From positions 3,824,001 through 3,888,000 of the forward strand of contig OX638333.1 of assembly GCA_951812895.1 (NCBI GenBank): a stretch of DNA of 64,000 nt. The letters run 5' to 3'. This DNA is from an uncultured Roseovarius sp. (GTDB lineage Bacteria > Pseudomonadota > Alphaproteobacteria > Rhodobacterales > Rhodobacteraceae). The notes beneath the pieces were generated by a model. The model was not told the origin of the DNA. It was given only the letters and a program-made list of their open reading frames with translations, and did not search any database. Of the stretch, positions 53,945 through 62,758 are shown piece by piece. Every line of letters starts with the position of its first letter. The stretch's first letter is position 1. A program made the position numbers and the translations under genes.

Positions 53945-54757
53945 TTATTTTGTGTTGTCGGATTTGCTGACGAAGTACGAGATCGTGACCATGATGATCG
54001 ACACCGCCAACAGCATTGTCGAAATAGCCATGATATTGGGTTTAATACCCTGTTTGACCGAACCAAAGATCGCTGTTGGCAGGGTTTCGACACCCGCACC
54101 TTTGACGAAGTTAGTGATGATGAAATCGTCAAGCGAGATGATGAAGGCCAGGATGTAGCCAGAGATAATGCCCGGCAGCATCAGGGGCATCAGGATCTTG
54201 GTAAAGGCCTGCCGCTTGGTGGCATAAAGGTCCATTGCGGCCTGCTCATAGGTATCCTCGATACCCTGCATCCGGGCCGAGATCGGCATATAGGCAAAGG
54301 GGATGCAAAAGGCGATGTGGGCAACAAGTATGGTCAGATAACCTCGTGTAAAGCCGATCGAGTTGAAAAAGATCAGTGTTGCCACCGCGGTTACGATCTC
54401 GGGCACCATCAACGGCAGGCTGATCAGGCCAAAGGAAACAGTGCGCAGTTTGAAGCGCCCACCGCGAACCATCGCCGTCGCAGCCAAAGTGGCAATCGTG
54501 GTTGAGACGGTTGCAGCGATGATCGCGATGGTGAAACTGTTCCAGGCGGCAATTTTGAATTTCTCGGATTCAGGCCCGGTGAAGACATCCGCATACCAGC
54601 GAAAGCTTACCCCCTCCCAATTGGTGATCGAGTTGCTGTCATTCAGCGAATAGATCGTCACCACCGCCAAAGGTGCATAGAGGATCACCAGGCATAGTAT
54701 CGTCATTGGCAAGAAGCCGGGGAACGCTTTGATATCGTATTTACCGCGTGCCATCAT
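53945..54757 (-). CDS. ABC transporter permease, PotI type
   Basis: A 270-residue inner-membrane permease with about six transmembrane helices ([20 protein letters not shown] first). It has the EAA-type loop [20 protein letters not shown], which docks on the ATPase, and the [16 protein letters not shown] stretch typical of PotC/PotI. It starts at adjacent ATG codons that overlap the stop of the partner permease. It pairs with the PotH-type permease to form the channel. Confidence 0.92.
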   Translation of the reverse strand: MMARGKYDIKAFPGFLPMTILCLVILYAPLAVVTIYSLNDSNSITNWEGVSFRWYADVFTGPESEKFKIAAWNSFTIAIIAATVSTTIATLAATAMVRGGRFKLRTVSFGLISLPLMVPEIVTAVATLIFFNSIGFTRGYLTILVAHIAFCIPFAYMPISARMQGIEDTYEQAAMDLYATKRQAFTKILMPLMLPGIISGYILAFIISLDDFIITNFVKGAGVETLPTAIFGSVKQGIKPNIMAISTMLLAVSIIMVTISYFVSKSDNTK

Positions 54758-55683
54758 CCTGCTCCTTTCTCTGCTTTGGCCTGTTGGCGTGCAAAGATCA
54801 TCAGGATGACCAGCACCATGCTCAGCAGGATCATCGAGGCTGCTGCCCCAAAGGGCCAGTTACCCGCATTGCCTTTGAACTGCTCTTCAATAAGCGATCC
54901 GATCATGAAATTCTTCGCTCCACCCAGCAAGTCAGGCGCCAGAAACGAACCCAATGATGGGACAAAGACCAGAATACAGCCGGCAATTACCCCGGGTTTT
55001 ACTGCTGGCAGTAGTATCCGGCGCAGAGTTGTCATCTTACTGGCATAGAGGTCGGCAGCGGCCTCGGACAGGTTGAAATTATAGCGCTCGACAGAGGCGT
55101 AGATTGGCAAAACCATGAAAGGTAAGTAGGAATAGAAGAGCCCCAGTTGCACAGCGAAATTTGTGTTCACGATATGAATGGGGCTGTCGATCAAGCCGGT
55201 AGAGATCAGGAAATCGTTCAACGGCCCCTGATCGCGCAGCATAAATTTCATGCTGACGGTGCGGATCAGCAGATTGACCCAATAGGGAATGGTGATCAGA
55301 AAGACCCAGACCGGGCGCACACTTTCAGGCCGCGTGGCGATGAAATAGGCAGTTGGGAATCCGATCACCAGACTGAGAAGTGTTGCAGCCCCGGCCTGCC
55401 AGATCGAACGCCAGAAGATGTTTATATACGTCCATTCGACGGTACAGGGTTCATCTCCGAACAGCCCGCGACTGCAGAAGAATTGATCATAGGCGGCAAA
55501 GGAAAGTTCCCAGATCACACCGCCGCGGAATTCCTTCGTCAGGAAGGAGTAGACCAGCATCATCAATACTGGCGTCAGGATAAAGATACCAAGCACTGCC
55601 CAGGCCGGAAGTAATAGCCATGTACGTGCATCGGCGTAGGTATCGGATTTGGCGCTGCCGCCGCTTGCTGCCCCCGCCGCCAT
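54754..55683 (-). CDS. ABC transporter permease, PotH type
   Basis: A 309-residue permease with about six transmembrane helices, an N-terminal [20 protein letters not shown] segment, the motif YWVNLLIRT characteristic of PotB/PotH, and the EAA loop [20 protein letters not shown]. The start ATG overlaps the stop of the ATPase gene (TGATG). An insert with [14 protein letters not shown] after the first helix is a periplasmic loop. Confidence 0.92.
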   Translation of the reverse strand: MAAGAASGGSAKSDTYADARTWLLLPAWAVLGIFILTPVLMMLVYSFLTKEFRGGVIWELSFAAYDQFFCSRGLFGDEPCTVEWTYINIFWRSIWQAGAATLLSLVIGFPTAYFIATRPESVRPVWVFLITIPYWVNLLIRTVSMKFMLRDQGPLNDFLISTGLIDSPIHIVNTNFAVQLGLFYSYLPFMVLPIYASVERYNFNLSEAAADLYASKMTTLRRILLPAVKPGVIAGCILVFVPSLGSFLAPDLLGGAKNFMIGSLIEEQFKGNAGNWPFGAAASMILLSMVLVILMIFARQQAKAEKGAG

Positions 55684-56774
55684 CAGTCAACCAGGAGGCG
55701 CGCAGCCTCCGCCTCCATGTTGACATATGCCGCAGCACCTGGTTCAAAAATTCGTTTGTTGCCGCGATCGGAATTGGAGGTTCGTACTATCATTTTTGGG
55801 CCGTCTGCCAGATCGATGATCGTCTGAATATCAGTACCGACAAAAATGTTGTCGCGGATCGTGCCTTTTAGGCTTTCGGATTCAGTGGGTTCGTCTGACA
55901 AGAACAAGCGTTCTGGGCGCACAGACATGTGTACGTTCGCACCGACACCGATCCCTTCAACTTCGCTGCAGGTCAGTTCGTGCCCGCCGCCCAGATGGCA
56001 TATGGCGCGACCATTGGTGATCTGATCAACGGAAACTTCCAGAAGGTTAGTTTCGCCGATAAAGTCTGCCACAAACATGTTGTGGGGACGCTCGTAAATA
56101 TCCTTGGCCTCGCCCAATTGCTGCATTTCACCAGCAGACATCACCGCGATTCGGTCAGACATTGTCAGGGCTTCCTCCTGATCGTGGGTGACGAAGATGA
56201 AGGTAATGCCGGTCTCGCGCTGCAACTCTTTCAACTCAAAACGCATCGCCTGCCGCAGCTTCAGATCCAGCGCCGATAAGGGTTCATCCAACAGCAGCAC
56301 TTTGGGTTGTGGCGCCAGCGCACGCGCCAGCGCCACACGTTGTTGCTGACCACCAGAGAGCTGTGATGGTTTCCGGTCAGCAAACTGTGAAAGCTGAACA
56401 AGCTCCAGCATTTCGCCCGCACGTTTGCGCGCGTCAGACTTGGACTTGCCCCGCATTTCGAGGCCAAAACCAACATTCTCGGTGATGCTCATGTGCGGGA
56501 AAAGGGCATAGTTCTGGAAAACCGTGTTCACCGGGCGTTTGTTGGGTGGCAGGTTTTCGATTTCATCGCCAAAGAGGAATATGGCTCCCTCGGTGACGTC
56601 CTCAAATCCGGCAATCATCCGCAGAAGCGTAGTCTTACCGCAGCCAGATGGACCCAGCAACGTAAAGAATTCATTGTCGTAGATTGACAGCGAAATCCTC
56701 TGCAAAGCCGTGAAGTCGCCATAGCGCTTAACCGCATCGCGCACGTCGATGGCTATTATCTCTTTGTCCGACAT
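55683..56774 (-). CDS. ABC transporter ATPase, PotG type
   Basis: A 363-residue ATPase that powers the transporter. It has Walker A GPSGCGKTT, the signature LSGGQQQRVALARAL, Walker B VLLLDEPLSALD, the switch His in FVTHDQ, and a C-terminal TOBE domain. I chose the ATG at 56774 because GGAGG lies just before it; the frame starts four codons earlier. It is the first gene of the transporter operon (G-H-I-F order). An inverted repeat at 56857-56873 upstream is a regulator-site candidate. Confidence 0.93.
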   Translation of the reverse strand: MSDKEIIAIDVRDAVKRYGDFTALQRISLSIYDNEFFTLLGPSGCGKTTLLRMIAGFEDVTEGAIFLFGDEIENLPPNKRPVNTVFQNYALFPHMSITENVGFGLEMRGKSKSDARKRAGEMLELVQLSQFADRKPSQLSGGQQQRVALARALAPQPKVLLLDEPLSALDLKLRQAMRFELKELQRETGITFIFVTHDQEEALTMSDRIAVMSAGEMQQLGEAKDIYERPHNMFVADFIGETNLLEVSVDQITNGRAICHLGGGHELTCSEVEGIGVGANVHMSVRPERLFLSDEPTESESLKGTIRDNIFVGTDIQTIIDLADGPKMIVRTSNSDRGNKRIFEPGAAAYVNMEAEAARLLVD

Positions 56775-56856
56775 ATCCCCTCCCATCAGAGAATTTCCCT
56801 TGATTGACGATAAGGCCTGAGCGCAGTGTCACTAAGAATTGAGTCCCTTAGCGAAC

Positions 56857-56873
56857 ATTAGGCTCAAACTAAT
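56857..56873. promoter_or_regulatory. Operator candidate upstream of the transporter operon
   Basis: ATTAG-N7-CTAAT, a perfect five-base inverted repeat containing a T-N11-A core as in LysR sites, lies 83 bases before the ATPase start. A related TTAGG...TTAA sequence occurs at 59076-59090 before the amine dehydrogenase gene. The cluster's LysR protein is the natural candidate binder. Confidence 0.4.
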
Positions 56874-56922
56874 CAATTATGCACCGCACGAAGCAACAGG
56901 TGAACTCATCCAATCTTTCACT

Positions 56923-58992
56923 TTAGTCTGTCGCCAATTCGGTGATCTCACGGCGGAACGGCAAATCGTCGCCAATATCCGCACCATCCAGCTCGCGGGC
57001 ATAGCGGTGTCCGGCATAGGTTGACCATGCAATTGGTCCCGGCGCTTCGGCGTCTCCAAAAATCTTAACCGATTTGATGCCTGCATCGACCCAGTCGGCC
57101 TCGCGGGCAATCAAGTCATTATAGATTGCATCATTGCCCGACCGGGACGCAACCATAACCACAGCCTCAGCCGCAAATTTCTGCGTGCGCCCCGTGTAAA
57201 TACAATCGCTTACCACATGATCTGACCCGATTTCAGTCACTCCGCGATTAAGCACAATCTCAACACCCAGCTCAGCCAGTCTAGCGTGAATTGTTCCTTG
57301 TTCCAGAGTATTGTTCGTCCAGTCAGAGACAAAGGCAGACGGCGTGATTAACGTAACCTTGGCACCATTTTTAACCAGCAGCTCGGCCAATACACCACCC
57401 ATGTAATAATGATCATCATCGTAGACCACGACATTGCCTTCCGGCACTGTGCCATCCATCAGGTCGTCCGGTGTATATACCTTTGCGGTTTCTGAGATCG
57501 GCATTGGAACAACGTGCTGACGAGATACGCCATCGCTCCGCCAGCTTGCCCCGGTGGCAATCGCCACGTTCTCAAACCCGAATTCCAGAATGCTGTCGGC
57601 ATCCAATTCACTGTCGAAATAAATGTCGACATTCGGGCGCTGCTGTAGCTGGTATTCACGATAATCCACAACACGTCCCCACGCACTGAGCCCGGGCAAT
57701 TGCCGTTCGCGGGTCACACGACCACCAATCTCTGTTTTGGCCTCAGCAATGGCAACATCATATCCACGTCGCGACAGTGCCCATGCGGCTTCCAGTCCGG
57801 CAGGTCCGGACCCTACGATCAGCACATTGTCACTGTCGCCTTTTGCATTCATCTTTTCCGGATGCCAGCCCTTGCGCCATTCTTCCATGAAGGTCGGGTT
57901 CTGGGTGCAACGGCTGATTGACATGGTCATGTCGCCGGTGATGCAGATATTGCAGCCAATGCATTCGCGGATGTCTTCGATCCGGCCTTCCTCGACTTTC
58001 TTGGGCAAGAACGGATCAGCGATAGATGGCCGTGCACAGCCGATGAAATCCAGCACACCCGATTTGATCTGCTTGACCATGACATCGGGGCTGGTGAACC
58101 GGCCCACACCCACGATCGGCTTGTCGGTCAATTCGTGAATGCCCTTGACCAGATCATGCTGCGCGGCCTCTTCCTTGAAACGACTCGGTCCTGAGCAATC
58201 TTCCCATGTCCCCTGCGCCAGATCCCAAAGATCGGGCAGGTCTTTGTTCATTTCGACAAAGTCGCGCACCTCGGCATTGGAAAACCCCAACTCGCCAATC
58301 GTCTCATCAAGGCTGACTCGTAAAGTCAGTGCCATAGTATCGCCCACAGCATCGCGCATGTCGGCAATCACCTCACGCGCAAATCGCGAGCGGTTCTCAA
58401 GGCTACCACCATATTCGTCGCTGCGTTGGTTAGTGGCACGGCTCAGAAAATGCTGGAAGATGCCGAAACCATGCGCACCATAAAGGCAGATCAGGTCAAA
58501 GCCTGCATCCTTTGATCGTTTCGCGGCATTTACAAACCAACGTCGCAGATCCTTGATATCGGATTTTGAGAGGGCTCGGGCCTGAATGGGATCATTTGTA
58601 AACGTCCTAATTGGCAAAGCAGACGGCGCAAGCGGCACCTCTTTGGTGTAAAGATTAGGGCCGTTGATGCCAGAATAGGCCAGTTGAATTCCCGCCAGCG
58701 CGCCGTGCTCTTTCATCTTCTCCGACATTTTGCGCAGTTGTGGGATGTCCTTGTCTTCCCAAAGGCGCAATTCAATGAACGGGGTGATTTCCGATGTATG
58801 GTGCATTTCGCACTGCTCGGTAAAGATCACGCCCCAACCGCCTTCGGCCTTGATCCCGCGCATAGCCGCCGCAGCAGACGGGTCGCGATAGCCACCACCA
58901 TTGCAATGCGGCACCTGATAAAAGCGGTTTTTGGCCCGAACCGGACCGACTTGCATCGGCTCAAATAATATATCGTAGCGTGGATCGCGCAA
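56923..58992 (-). CDS. 6-S-cysteinyl-FMN / 4Fe-4S amine dehydrogenase, histamine-dehydrogenase-like
   Basis: A 689-residue flavoprotein of the trimethylamine dehydrogenase (TMADH) family. Residues 1-370 are an Old Yellow Enzyme-like barrel with C30 in NRFYQVPHC, the Cys that carries covalent FMN in TMADH, and the Y171-G-A-H174 motif. C344, C347, C350 and C362 are in position to bind a 4Fe-4S cluster. Residues 385-689 hold ADP- and NAD-like domains (VLIVGSGPAGLEAAW). Of the TMADH substrate-cage residues, Y60 is Gln60 and W355 is Asp354 here, while W263 is kept. I recall this Gln/Trp/Asp set from histamine dehydrogenase, also about 690 residues. It should oxidise a primary amine to aldehyde and ammonia. 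Translation starts at TTG, seven bases after GGGAG. Confidence 0.9.
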   Translation of the reverse strand: MRDPRYDILFEPMQVGPVRAKNRFYQVPHCNGGGYRDPSAAAAMRGIKAEGGWGVIFTEQCEMHHTSEITPFIELRLWEDKDIPQLRKMSEKMKEHGALAGIQLAYSGINGPNLYTKEVPLAPSALPIRTFTNDPIQARALSKSDIKDLRRWFVNAAKRSKDAGFDLICLYGAHGFGIFQHFLSRATNQRSDEYGGSLENRSRFAREVIADMRDAVGDTMALTLRVSLDETIGELGFSNAEVRDFVEMNKDLPDLWDLAQGTWEDCSGPSRFKEEAAQHDLVKGIHELTDKPIVGVGRFTSPDVMVKQIKSGVLDFIGCARPSIADPFLPKKVEEGRIEDIRECIGCNICITGDMTMSISRCTQNPTFMEEWRKGWHPEKMNAKGDSDNVLIVGSGPAGLEAAWALSRRGYDVAIAEAKTEIGGRVTRERQLPGLSAWGRVVDYREYQLQQRPNVDIYFDSELDADSILEFGFENVAIATGASWRSDGVSRQHVVPMPISETAKVYTPDDLMDGTVPEGNVVVYDDDHYYMGGVLAELLVKNGAKVTLITPSAFVSDWTNNTLEQGTIHARLAELGVEIVLNRGVTEIGSDHVVSDCIYTGRTQKFAAEAVVMVASRSGNDAIYNDLIAREADWVDAGIKSVKIFGDAEAPGPIAWSTYAGHRYARELDGADIGDDLPFRREITELATD

Positions 58993-59075
58993 TTTCCGGC
59001 TCCCTTTCCGAATTAGCTTTCCAACAAGGTCTCAGATTAAACAGTTTGGATAAAGTCGACACTGCGGAAGCTTGG

Positions 59076-59090
59076 GTTAGGTTTTACTTA
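59076..59090. promoter_or_regulatory. Second operator-like sequence, upstream of the amine dehydrogenase
   Basis: TTAGGTTTTACTTAA contains a T-N11-A core and shares its TTAGG start and TAA end with the inverted repeat upstream of the transporter operon. It lies 84 bases before the dehydrogenase start. The match is weak on its own. Confidence 0.3.
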
Positions 59091-59109
59091 AGCAAATCCA
59101 GCTGTTAAC

Positions 59110-60057
59110 TTAGCGGTGTGCTATGGCTGGCGCCATGTTCATGCCAGGGATGCTCTCATTGGTAAGTTTAACACGGCACAGATCGATAAACGCCTGAACT
59201 GTCAGAACATTTTGTGCGCCTTGTGATGTCACCAATCCCATCCGTAAATGCCGCACTTTATCTGTGATCGGCACATATTTCAGCCTTCGCCCATCAGGGG
59301 CCGTATCGTTACTGAAGCGGATATTAAGGAGAGAATAGCCAAAATCATTTGCCACCAGACTGCGCAGAACCGCCATATCACGCGATCGTTCAGCGATGTT
59401 AGGCTTGGTTCCATTTTGCGCGAATAGGGACAGAAAGTATTCAGAGCTCAACGGCAGGTCCAACAAAACCAATTCAAATTCCTGCAACTCTTCCAGAGAA
59501 ACAGACGTACGATTTGCCAATGGATGGCTTTCACCAAAAATCGCATAGGGTGGCAATTCGGCAAGTGGCAGAAATGTCAGATCGGTCGGAATATCAAGAT
59601 CGTACGTCAGCGCCACATCAATATCCGCACGACGTAGCATTTCGATCAGGGCGGTCTGGTCACGCTCTACCTGGCTGACCGTGACATCAGGGTAGCGGCT
59701 TTCAAACTCACGCCGCAGGCCAGGTACAATAATCTGCGCAAAAGTCAGCAAACACCCAACGGCCAAGGGCCCCTGAACAAAGCCAGAGATATTGTCGGCA
59801 AGCCTGTTCAGAGCCTCTGTTTCACTCAACACCGTTTTGGCCTGCGTCATAAATTGCCGGCCGGCCTGTGTAAGTGACAGCCCGTGGGCATGTTTTCTGA
59901 CAAACAATTGCAACCCGAATTCGTTTTCAAGCTGCGAGATAGCAGCCGAAATCGATGGTGAAGAAACATTCACCATCTCCGAGGCAAGCGCGATCGAACC
60001 TGCCTCGCCGACTGCAACAAAATATTCCAGCTGACGCAATGTGAACCGCAAAGGCAT
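59110..60057 (-). CDS. LysR family regulator of the amine catabolic cluster
   Basis: A 315-residue LysR protein: the winged helix has LRQLEYFVAVGEAGSIALAS and SSPSISAAISQLENEFG, then an effector domain over about 90-300. It sits between the aldehyde dehydrogenase and the amine dehydrogenase on the same strand, so it likely controls the cluster and may be cotranscribed with it. AAGGA stands nine bases before the ATG at 60057. The frame is open 36 codons further upstream, inside the preceding gene. Confidence 0.9.
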   Translation of the reverse strand: MPLRFTLRQLEYFVAVGEAGSIALASEMVNVSSPSISAAISQLENEFGLQLFVRKHAHGLSLTQAGRQFMTQAKTVLSETEALNRLADNISGFVQGPLAVGCLLTFAQIIVPGLRREFESRYPDVTVSQVERDQTALIEMLRRADIDVALTYDLDIPTDLTFLPLAELPPYAIFGESHPLANRTSVSLEELQEFELVLLDLPLSSEYFLSLFAQNGTKPNIAERSRDMAVLRSLVANDFGYSLLNIRFSNDTAPDGRRLKYVPITDKVRHLRMGLVTSQGAQNVLTVQAFIDLCRVKLTNESIPGMNMAPAIAHR

Positions 60058-60088
60058 AGGTGAACTATCCTTTGCGGTCCTGCAGAAT

Positions 60089-61585
60089 TCAAGCCTGATA
60101 CTTGATCCAGGTCGTTTTGAGGGCAGTATATTTATCCAGGCTATGCAGCGACAGATCGCGGCCAAAGCCGGATTGCTTTATCCCGCCAAACGGTGTTTCG
60201 GCGGAAAGCGCATCAACGGTGTTGACCGATACGGTGCCTGCTTGCAACGCGTCGGAAACACGATGTGCCCGGCTTAGATTGTCAGTCCACACTGACGCTG
60301 CCAACCCATAGACGCTGTCGTTGGCCATACGCACAGCGTCTTCCTCATTGTCGAATGGAATAATCGACAGGACAGGGCCAAAAATTTCATCGCGCGCAAG
60401 GGGATCGTCATGATCAACGTCAGTGAAAATTGTCGGTTGTACGAAACATCCCCTGCCGTTGACCTGCACCCGCTCACCACCGGTTGCCAGATTGGCTGTT
60501 TTCTTGCCGGCCTCTACGTGGCGCATGATGCCTTGGGTTTGGTTCTCGTCCACGATCGCACCCATTTTCGAAGCCGGATCCAGAGGATCGCCCGGCTGCA
60601 TACCCTGTGCCCGCGCGACCATGCGGTCAACGAACTCATCCTTGATAGAACGTTCGATATATAGTCTGGAGTTGGCCGAGCAAACCTCGCCTTGGTTGAA
60701 GAAAATTCCAAACGCCGCCATATCCGCCGCCGCATCCAGATTTTCACAATCGGCAAAGATTAGGTTGGGGCTTTTGCCGCCGGTTTCCGGCCAGACAGAT
60801 TTGAGGTTCGACTGGCCCGAATACTGCATAAATATCTTACCCACTGCGGTCGATCCGGTAAATGCAAGCGTATCCACATCCATATGCAGACCCAATGCTT
60901 TCCCCGCCGTCACACCAAAGCCCGGCACCACGTTCAGCACGCCATCAGGCAGTCCCGCCTCGGCGGCCAGTTCAGCCAGACGCAGGGCGGAGAGTGGTGA
61001 TTGCTCCGCCGGTTTGAGGACAACAGAGTTACCCGCCGCCAATGCTGCGGCCGATTTCCAAGTGGCCATATCCAGCGGGAAGTTCCATGGTGTCACCGCA
61101 CCGACCACGCCCAATGGCACGCGTTTCACCAGCGCCAAATCACCGGGGCCTGTCGGCGCCACTTCGTCATAGATCTTGTCGATGGCTTCTGCATACCACT
61201 GAAAAAAATGCGCCGAACCGGGCGCATCAACTGTCACCGCATCGGTGATGAGCTTACCCATGTCCAGACTGTCCAGCAGGGCCATTTCTTCTAGGTTTTC
61301 ACGAATCAAGTCGGCCAGCTTCAAAAGCACTGCCTTGCGATCTCCCGGTGCCGCTCGGGACCAGCTTCCTGTATCAAACGACTTGCGTGCGGCAAGGACT
61401 GCCCGGTCCACATCCTCGACGTCACAAGCTGCGACTTGTGCCAGTACATCACCTGTGGCCGGGTTGATGCAGTCAAATGTCTCGCCCGAAGCCGCATCGA
61501 CGAACTTGCCATCGATAAAGGCCTGATTGCGCAGGCTCAGGGCATCAGCCCGTGATTTCCAGTCGTCGTGTGAATAGTCGAGCAT
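60089..61585 (-). CDS. PuuC-like aldehyde dehydrogenase
   Basis: A 498-residue NAD(P)-dependent aldehyde dehydrogenase: TPWNFPLDMATWK, KPAEQSPLSALRL, FTGSTAVGKIFM, the general-base Glu in PETGGKSPN, and the nucleophile in NQGEVCSANSRL. By memory it resembles E. coli PuuC along its whole length, including WYAEAIDKIYDEVA, GLPDGVLNVVPGFG and the FGRDLSLHSLDKYT end; PuuC oxidises aminoaldehydes from putrescine. It would oxidise the aldehyde made by the amine dehydrogenase. GGGAG stands six bases before the ATG. It follows the DUF1028 gene after 16 bases. Confidence 0.93.
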   Translation of the reverse strand: MLDYSHDDWKSRADALSLRNQAFIDGKFVDAASGETFDCINPATGDVLAQVAACDVEDVDRAVLAARKSFDTGSWSRAAPGDRKAVLLKLADLIRENLEEMALLDSLDMGKLITDAVTVDAPGSAHFFQWYAEAIDKIYDEVAPTGPGDLALVKRVPLGVVGAVTPWNFPLDMATWKSAAALAAGNSVVLKPAEQSPLSALRLAELAAEAGLPDGVLNVVPGFGVTAGKALGLHMDVDTLAFTGSTAVGKIFMQYSGQSNLKSVWPETGGKSPNLIFADCENLDAAADMAAFGIFFNQGEVCSANSRLYIERSIKDEFVDRMVARAQGMQPGDPLDPASKMGAIVDENQTQGIMRHVEAGKKTANLATGGERVQVNGRGCFVQPTIFTDVDHDDPLARDEIFGPVLSIIPFDNEEDAVRMANDSVYGLAASVWTDNLSRAHRVSDALQAGTVSVNTVDALSAETPFGGIKQSGFGRDLSLHSLDKYTALKTTWIKYQA

Positions 61586-61601
61586 TTGTATCTCCCTGAA
61601 T

Positions 61602-62276
61602 TTATTGGTCGCCGGGCACGCCATAAGAGGGCGCCTCTCGCGGGTCGAGCGCCCGTTGGATGTAGGCCTCCAGCTGCGGTTTGTAGACATCCCAGGCGGT
61701 TGCGATGGCCTCGATCGGGCAATCCTCGGTCCAGTCACAGCGCAGATCGGCAACCGGCCAGCTGACCTTGTCCACGACTTTCATGCCCGCAGAATGTATC
61801 GGCCCGGCTTCACCTCCGGCGGCCAGTCCGGCACGCATCGCCGCGATCAGGCGGTCCCCAATATGGCCTTCGGCCTCAAGGAACCCATCCACGATTGCTT
61901 GTGGTACCTTGTCATTGGCCAGAAGGTTGCCACCCGAGGCCACGTTTTGTGCCTGCGCCTGCGTCCAGATACCTAAAGAGTTGGGCCCGGAGTGGATCGC
62001 CGTTCCGCCCGCCTTGTCAACTGCCAATACCTGTCGGTATTCGATGAATTTGCCGCGCAGTGACACTTCTTCAACGGCCTCTTTGGCTGTCAGACCACTT
62101 TGCATCAGATCAAGCGCCATTGGCCCCAGCGACGGATCAGTTACATTCTGAGATGCAACCGCGCCAACGCCCGCGCGCGCAAAGGAGCAGCGTGCCGCAA
62201 CTGCAGGTGAGGATGAAGAGATTGCCAACCCGAACGTGCCGGTTTCTTCACAGCGCGCAACAAGAGAAAATGTCAT
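61602..62276 (-). CDS. DUF1028 family protein (Ntn-hydrolase fold)
   Basis: A 224-residue protein with the DUF1028 start MTFSLVARCEETGTFGLAIS and the AGVGAVASQNVTDPSLG block, then SGGNLLAN and PIHSAGMKVV. The family has an N-terminal-nucleophile hydrolase fold; Thr2 after Met removal is the likely nucleophile. A peptidase or amidase role is inferred, and the natural substrate is unknown. It lies five bases after the Rid gene and 16 before the aldehyde dehydrogenase. In this context hydrolysis of an amide or glutamyl conjugate of the pathway amine is possible. Confidence 0.88.
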   Translation of the reverse strand: MTFSLVARCEETGTFGLAISSSSPAVAARCSFARAGVGAVASQNVTDPSLGPMALDLMQSGLTAKEAVEEVSLRGKFIEYRQVLAVDKAGGTAIHSGPNSLGIWTQAQAQNVASGGNLLANDKVPQAIVDGFLEAEGHIGDRLIAAMRAGLAAGGEAGPIHSAGMKVVDKVSWPVADLRCDWTEDCPIEAIATAWDVYKPQLEAYIQRALDPREAPSYGVPGDQ

Positions 62277-62281
62277 CGCTG

Positions 62282-62698
62282 TCAGCCCGGAATAACGGCA
62301 GTGCCGTCAATTTCCACCAGCCAATCGGGGCGAGCCAAGGCTTGAACCACCAATCCGGTCGAGACCGGATGCACGCCTTTGATATATTCGCCCATGGTGC
62401 GATAGACAGCTTCGCGATGGCGCACGTCGGTGATGTACACCACAACCTTGACCAGATGCTCAATCGAGCCGCCGGACTCTTCGATCAGCTGCTTGATATT
62501 CTGCATGACCTTGTGGGTTTGTTCTACCGGATCATGGCTGTTTATGTTGACTGCGTCATCCAGGTTTTGAGGACACTGACCGCGCAGGTAAACGGTCTTG
62601 CCGCCCTCGGTCACCACTGCCTGGCACAGATCATTATCCAGATTTTGTTCAGGGTAGGTGTCAGATGTATTGAATTTTCGAATGCGGGTATGGGTCAT
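62282..62698 (-). CDS. Rid (YjgF/UK114) family protein lacking the catalytic Arg
   Basis: A 138-residue Rid-fold protein with VVTEGGKTVYLRGQCPQN, the KVMQNIKQLIEESGG helix, and a VEIDGTAVIPG C-terminal strand. RidA enzymes hydrolyse reactive enamines and imines using an Arg in an ARSCVEV-type motif. At the matching place this protein reads PVSTGLVVQ, with Ser113 near where the Arg should be. It is therefore more like the Rid groups without that residue and may not be an imine deaminase. AAGGA stands seven bases before the ATG. Confidence 0.88.
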   Translation of the reverse strand: MTHTRIRKFNTSDTYPEQNLDNDLCQAVVTEGGKTVYLRGQCPQNLDDAVNINSHDPVEQTHKVMQNIKQLIEESGGSIEHLVKVVVYITDVRHREAVYRTMGEYIKGVHPVSTGLVVQALARPDWLVEIDGTAVIPG

Positions 62699-62758
62699 GT
62701 AGCGTTCCTTGGCACTTTAAATCGTGAATATCTTGTGAGTTGTATCTTGCGGGTGCAG

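Noticed and set aside
56923-58992. Dimethylglycine or methylproline demethylase (DgcA-type) assignment
   Set aside because: The covalent-FMN Cys30 and the overall sequence pattern fit the TMADH/histamine dehydrogenase branch better than what I recall of DgcA.
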